A stretch of DNA of 5,091 nucleotides, from positions 1 through 5,091 of the forward strand of contig JBHIBA010000330.1 in assembly GCA_046758845.1 (NCBI GenBank). The letters are read 5' to 3'. Shown here one piece after another: positions 4,335 through 5,091 of this stretch. A program made the position numbers and the translations under genes. Source of the stretch: JBHIBA01 sp046758845 (lineage in GTDB: Bacteria; UBA8248; JACPRG01; G963555815). The notes under the pieces were generated by a model. The model was not told where the DNA came from. It ran no database searches and was given only the letters and a program-made list of their open reading frames with translations. Each line of letters starts with the position of its first letter. The first letter of the stretch is position 1.

Positions 4335-5021
4335 ATGAGCAACCTCCCCAACGTCGACGTCTATCACGAGTACCACTGACCCTGGGCCTATATGGCCTCG
4401 GCGAGGCTGAAGGCGAACTTCCCGGAATTTCAAGACAAGCTCACGATCCACTGGAGGGCCTATCCGCTGGATGTGATCAACGGGCAACCCCTTCCCCGTG
4501 ACATCGTGGACCAGGAGTGGCCCCACGTCGCCAACGAAGAGCCCCTGGCCGAGTGTCGCCCCTGGAACAACCGGGGATACCCCGATTCGAGCTATCTGGC
4601 CTTCGAGGCCTACGAGTGCGCGTTCGCGCAGGACCCAGTGAAGGCGTTCGATTTCGATTACCGGATTCGCCGGGCCTTCTTCTTCGAAAGCCGGTGGATC
4701 CACTTGCGGAACACCCTTTTGGAAATCGCCGAGGAGGCGGGCCTCGAGATGAAGCGGTTTACCGAGGACTTCGATAATGGTCGCTACAAGGCCCGGGTGA
4801 TGATCGACTGCCGCGAGGCCCTGCGTATGCGCGACGAAGACGGAAGACCCATGACGAGCCCGACGCTCGTCCTGCCGGACGGCGAGTTCTATCACAACCC
4901 CTTCGCTACCGAGAAGACCTTCAATGAATACAAGGTGATGATAGTCCTCAAGCCGCCCGAGAAGACGGGGGAGGCGGCCATCGAGGGCTACCGAGACATC
5001 CTACGGCGGGCTTTGGCGTAA
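4335..5021 (+). CDS. Probable selenoprotein: DsbA/FrnE-like thioredoxin-fold oxidoreductase with Sec at residue 15
   Basis: Reading through one in-frame TGA gives 228 residues, the usual size of the FrnE/HCCA-isomerase branch of the DsbA family. Residues 6-13 (NVDVYHEY) are the first thioredoxin beta strand. TGA then falls at residue 15 in H-U-P-W-A-Y-M, where relatives have the catalytic Cys of C-P-W. I-H-W-R-A-Y-P-L follows at 38-45, a helical insert at about 100-155, and T-S-P-T-L-V (174-179), where Pro176 is the likely cis-proline facing the active site. The fourth motif position is Ala18, so the site is U-x-x-A and lacks the usual resolving Cys; other cysteines are C74, C95 and C159. Thiol or peroxide redox chemistry or a GSH-dependent isomerase role are possible; the substrate is unknown. 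Codons before the TGA have G/C in 13 of 14 third positions, and there is no frameshift. No signal peptide is seen, so it is probably cytoplasmic. A recent nonsense mutation (Cys codon to TGA) is the main alternative. No Sec machinery genes are in the window. Confidence 0.78.
4377..4379 (+). other. In-frame TGA, probable selenocysteine codon
   Basis: TGA sits in frame between His14 and Pro16, at the catalytic cysteine position of the DsbA/FrnE family. It is one base from either Cys codon and is the only stop in the frame between ATG 4335 and TAA 5019. Coding character continues on both sides. A readthrough Sec codon explains all of this with no further assumption beyond the presence of SelA/SelB/SelC/SelD in the genome. 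Confidence 0.78.
4386..4414 (+). promoter_or_regulatory. Candidate bacterial SECIS stem-loop
   Basis: Just after the TGA the mRNA can fold as a two-part stem. GCCU (4386-4389) pairs with AGGC (4411-4414), an AUAU/GA internal loop comes next, then GGCCUC (4394-4399) pairs with GAGGCU (4403-4408; outermost pair G-U) around the loop GGC (4400-4402). Twenty nt separate the TGA from the apical loop. From memory, the general bacterial SECIS model wants about 16-37 nt, a loop of 3 or more nt and a G in the first two loop positions; all are met. The small 3-nt loop is at the lower limit. A competing GGCC/GGCC stem (4385-4388 with 4394-4397) is weaker. The structure was found by eye, not by energy calculation. 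Confidence 0.6.
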
Positions 5022-5039
5022 AGTCTAGCGAGGACCTGC

Positions 5040-5067
5040 GGGGGGCGCTTTTTGTAAGGCGCCCCCC
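5040..5067 (+). terminator. Strong GC-rich hairpin after the selenoprotein gene, probable terminator
   Basis: GGGGGGCGC (5040-5048) pairs with GCGCCCCCC (5059-5067). T5049-T5051 can extend the stem by pairing with A5056, A5057 and G5058, giving 12 pairs around a 4-nt loop. It starts 18 nt after the TAA at 5019-5021. The downstream side is C-rich rather than T-rich, so it is not a canonical rho-independent terminator, but its position and strength fit transcript ending or 3'-end protection. Confidence 0.5.
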
Positions 5068-5091
5068 CGCACCCCCCAGCAAAACTTTTGT
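5040..5091 (-). repeat. Dispersed intergenic repeat, copy C (cut by window end)
   Basis: Read on the minus strand, 5091-5051 matches 105-145 at 39 of 41 positions, and 5066-5040 matches copy B (2833-2859) at 26 of 27. It includes the CAAAAGTTTTG palindrome at 5080-5090. The window ends inside the repeat, so hairpins like those at 2-101 may continue beyond it. Confidence 0.8.

Noticed and set aside
4335..4379. Reading the DsbA-like gene as a pseudogene broken by a nonsense mutation
   Set aside because: There is no other stop or frameshift, codon bias is intact on both sides, the TGA is exactly at the redox residue, and a SECIS-like stem follows. A chance nonsense mutation at this one codon is less likely, though not excluded.
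4185..4895. Minus-strand frame opposite the selenoprotein gene
   Set aside because: It is an antisense shadow of a GC-rich gene with no domain features of its own.
4392..5021. Start of the DsbA-like gene at ATG 4392
   Set aside because: It has no ribosome binding site and would remove the first beta strand and the active-site motif.

Overview
The window looks like a piece of a GC-rich genome from an environmental bacterium, probably uncultivated. Coding regions strongly prefer G or C at third codon positions, and the gaps between genes are loaded with GC-rich hairpins and repeats. The lineage cannot be fixed from sequence alone. A soil or subsurface group such as Rokubacteria/Methylomirabilota or a deltaproteobacterium-like lineage is a guess. 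There are five protein genes and no RNA gene, insertion sequence or CRISPR array.

Layout. Bases 1-334 hold no gene but carry a chain of six palindromic hairpins and then an AT-rich promoter-like stretch. Three plus-strand genes follow: a small tandem ACT-domain protein (335-745), a stand-alone GAF-domain protein (940-1545) and a MetE C-terminal-like zinc methyltransferase (1661-2749). A convergent gap (2750-2948) has two terminator-like hairpins and a 39-bp tandem repeat. An exported NMT1/THI5-like ABC substrate-binding protein is on the minus strand (3971 down to 2949). A 363-bp divergent gap with a perfect 12-bp palindrome leads to the last gene, a DsbA/FrnE-like oxidoreductase (4335-5021), followed by a hairpin repeat that runs to the window edge.

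The main finding is in the last gene. Its reading frame is interrupted by a single in-frame TGA (4377-4379) exactly where the family has the active-site cysteine (reading H-x-P-W-A-Y). The 14 codons before the TGA have a good ribosome binding site, G/C in 13 of 14 third positions and the expected first beta strand. A stem-loop with a G-starting apical loop lies 20 nt after the TGA, as in bacterial SECIS elements. I therefore read it as a selenoprotein with selenocysteine at residue 15 (U-P-W-A), which ordinary gene callers would truncate to a start at 4392 and so strip of its active site.

The genes do not form one obvious pathway. The ACT and GAF proteins are likely small-molecule sensors, the MetE-like protein a methyl- or thiol-transfer enzyme, and the binding protein a scavenger of an unidentified small molecule. 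A dispersed hairpin repeat occurs three times, always between genes, and its first and last copies are inverted relative to each other at the two ends of the window.
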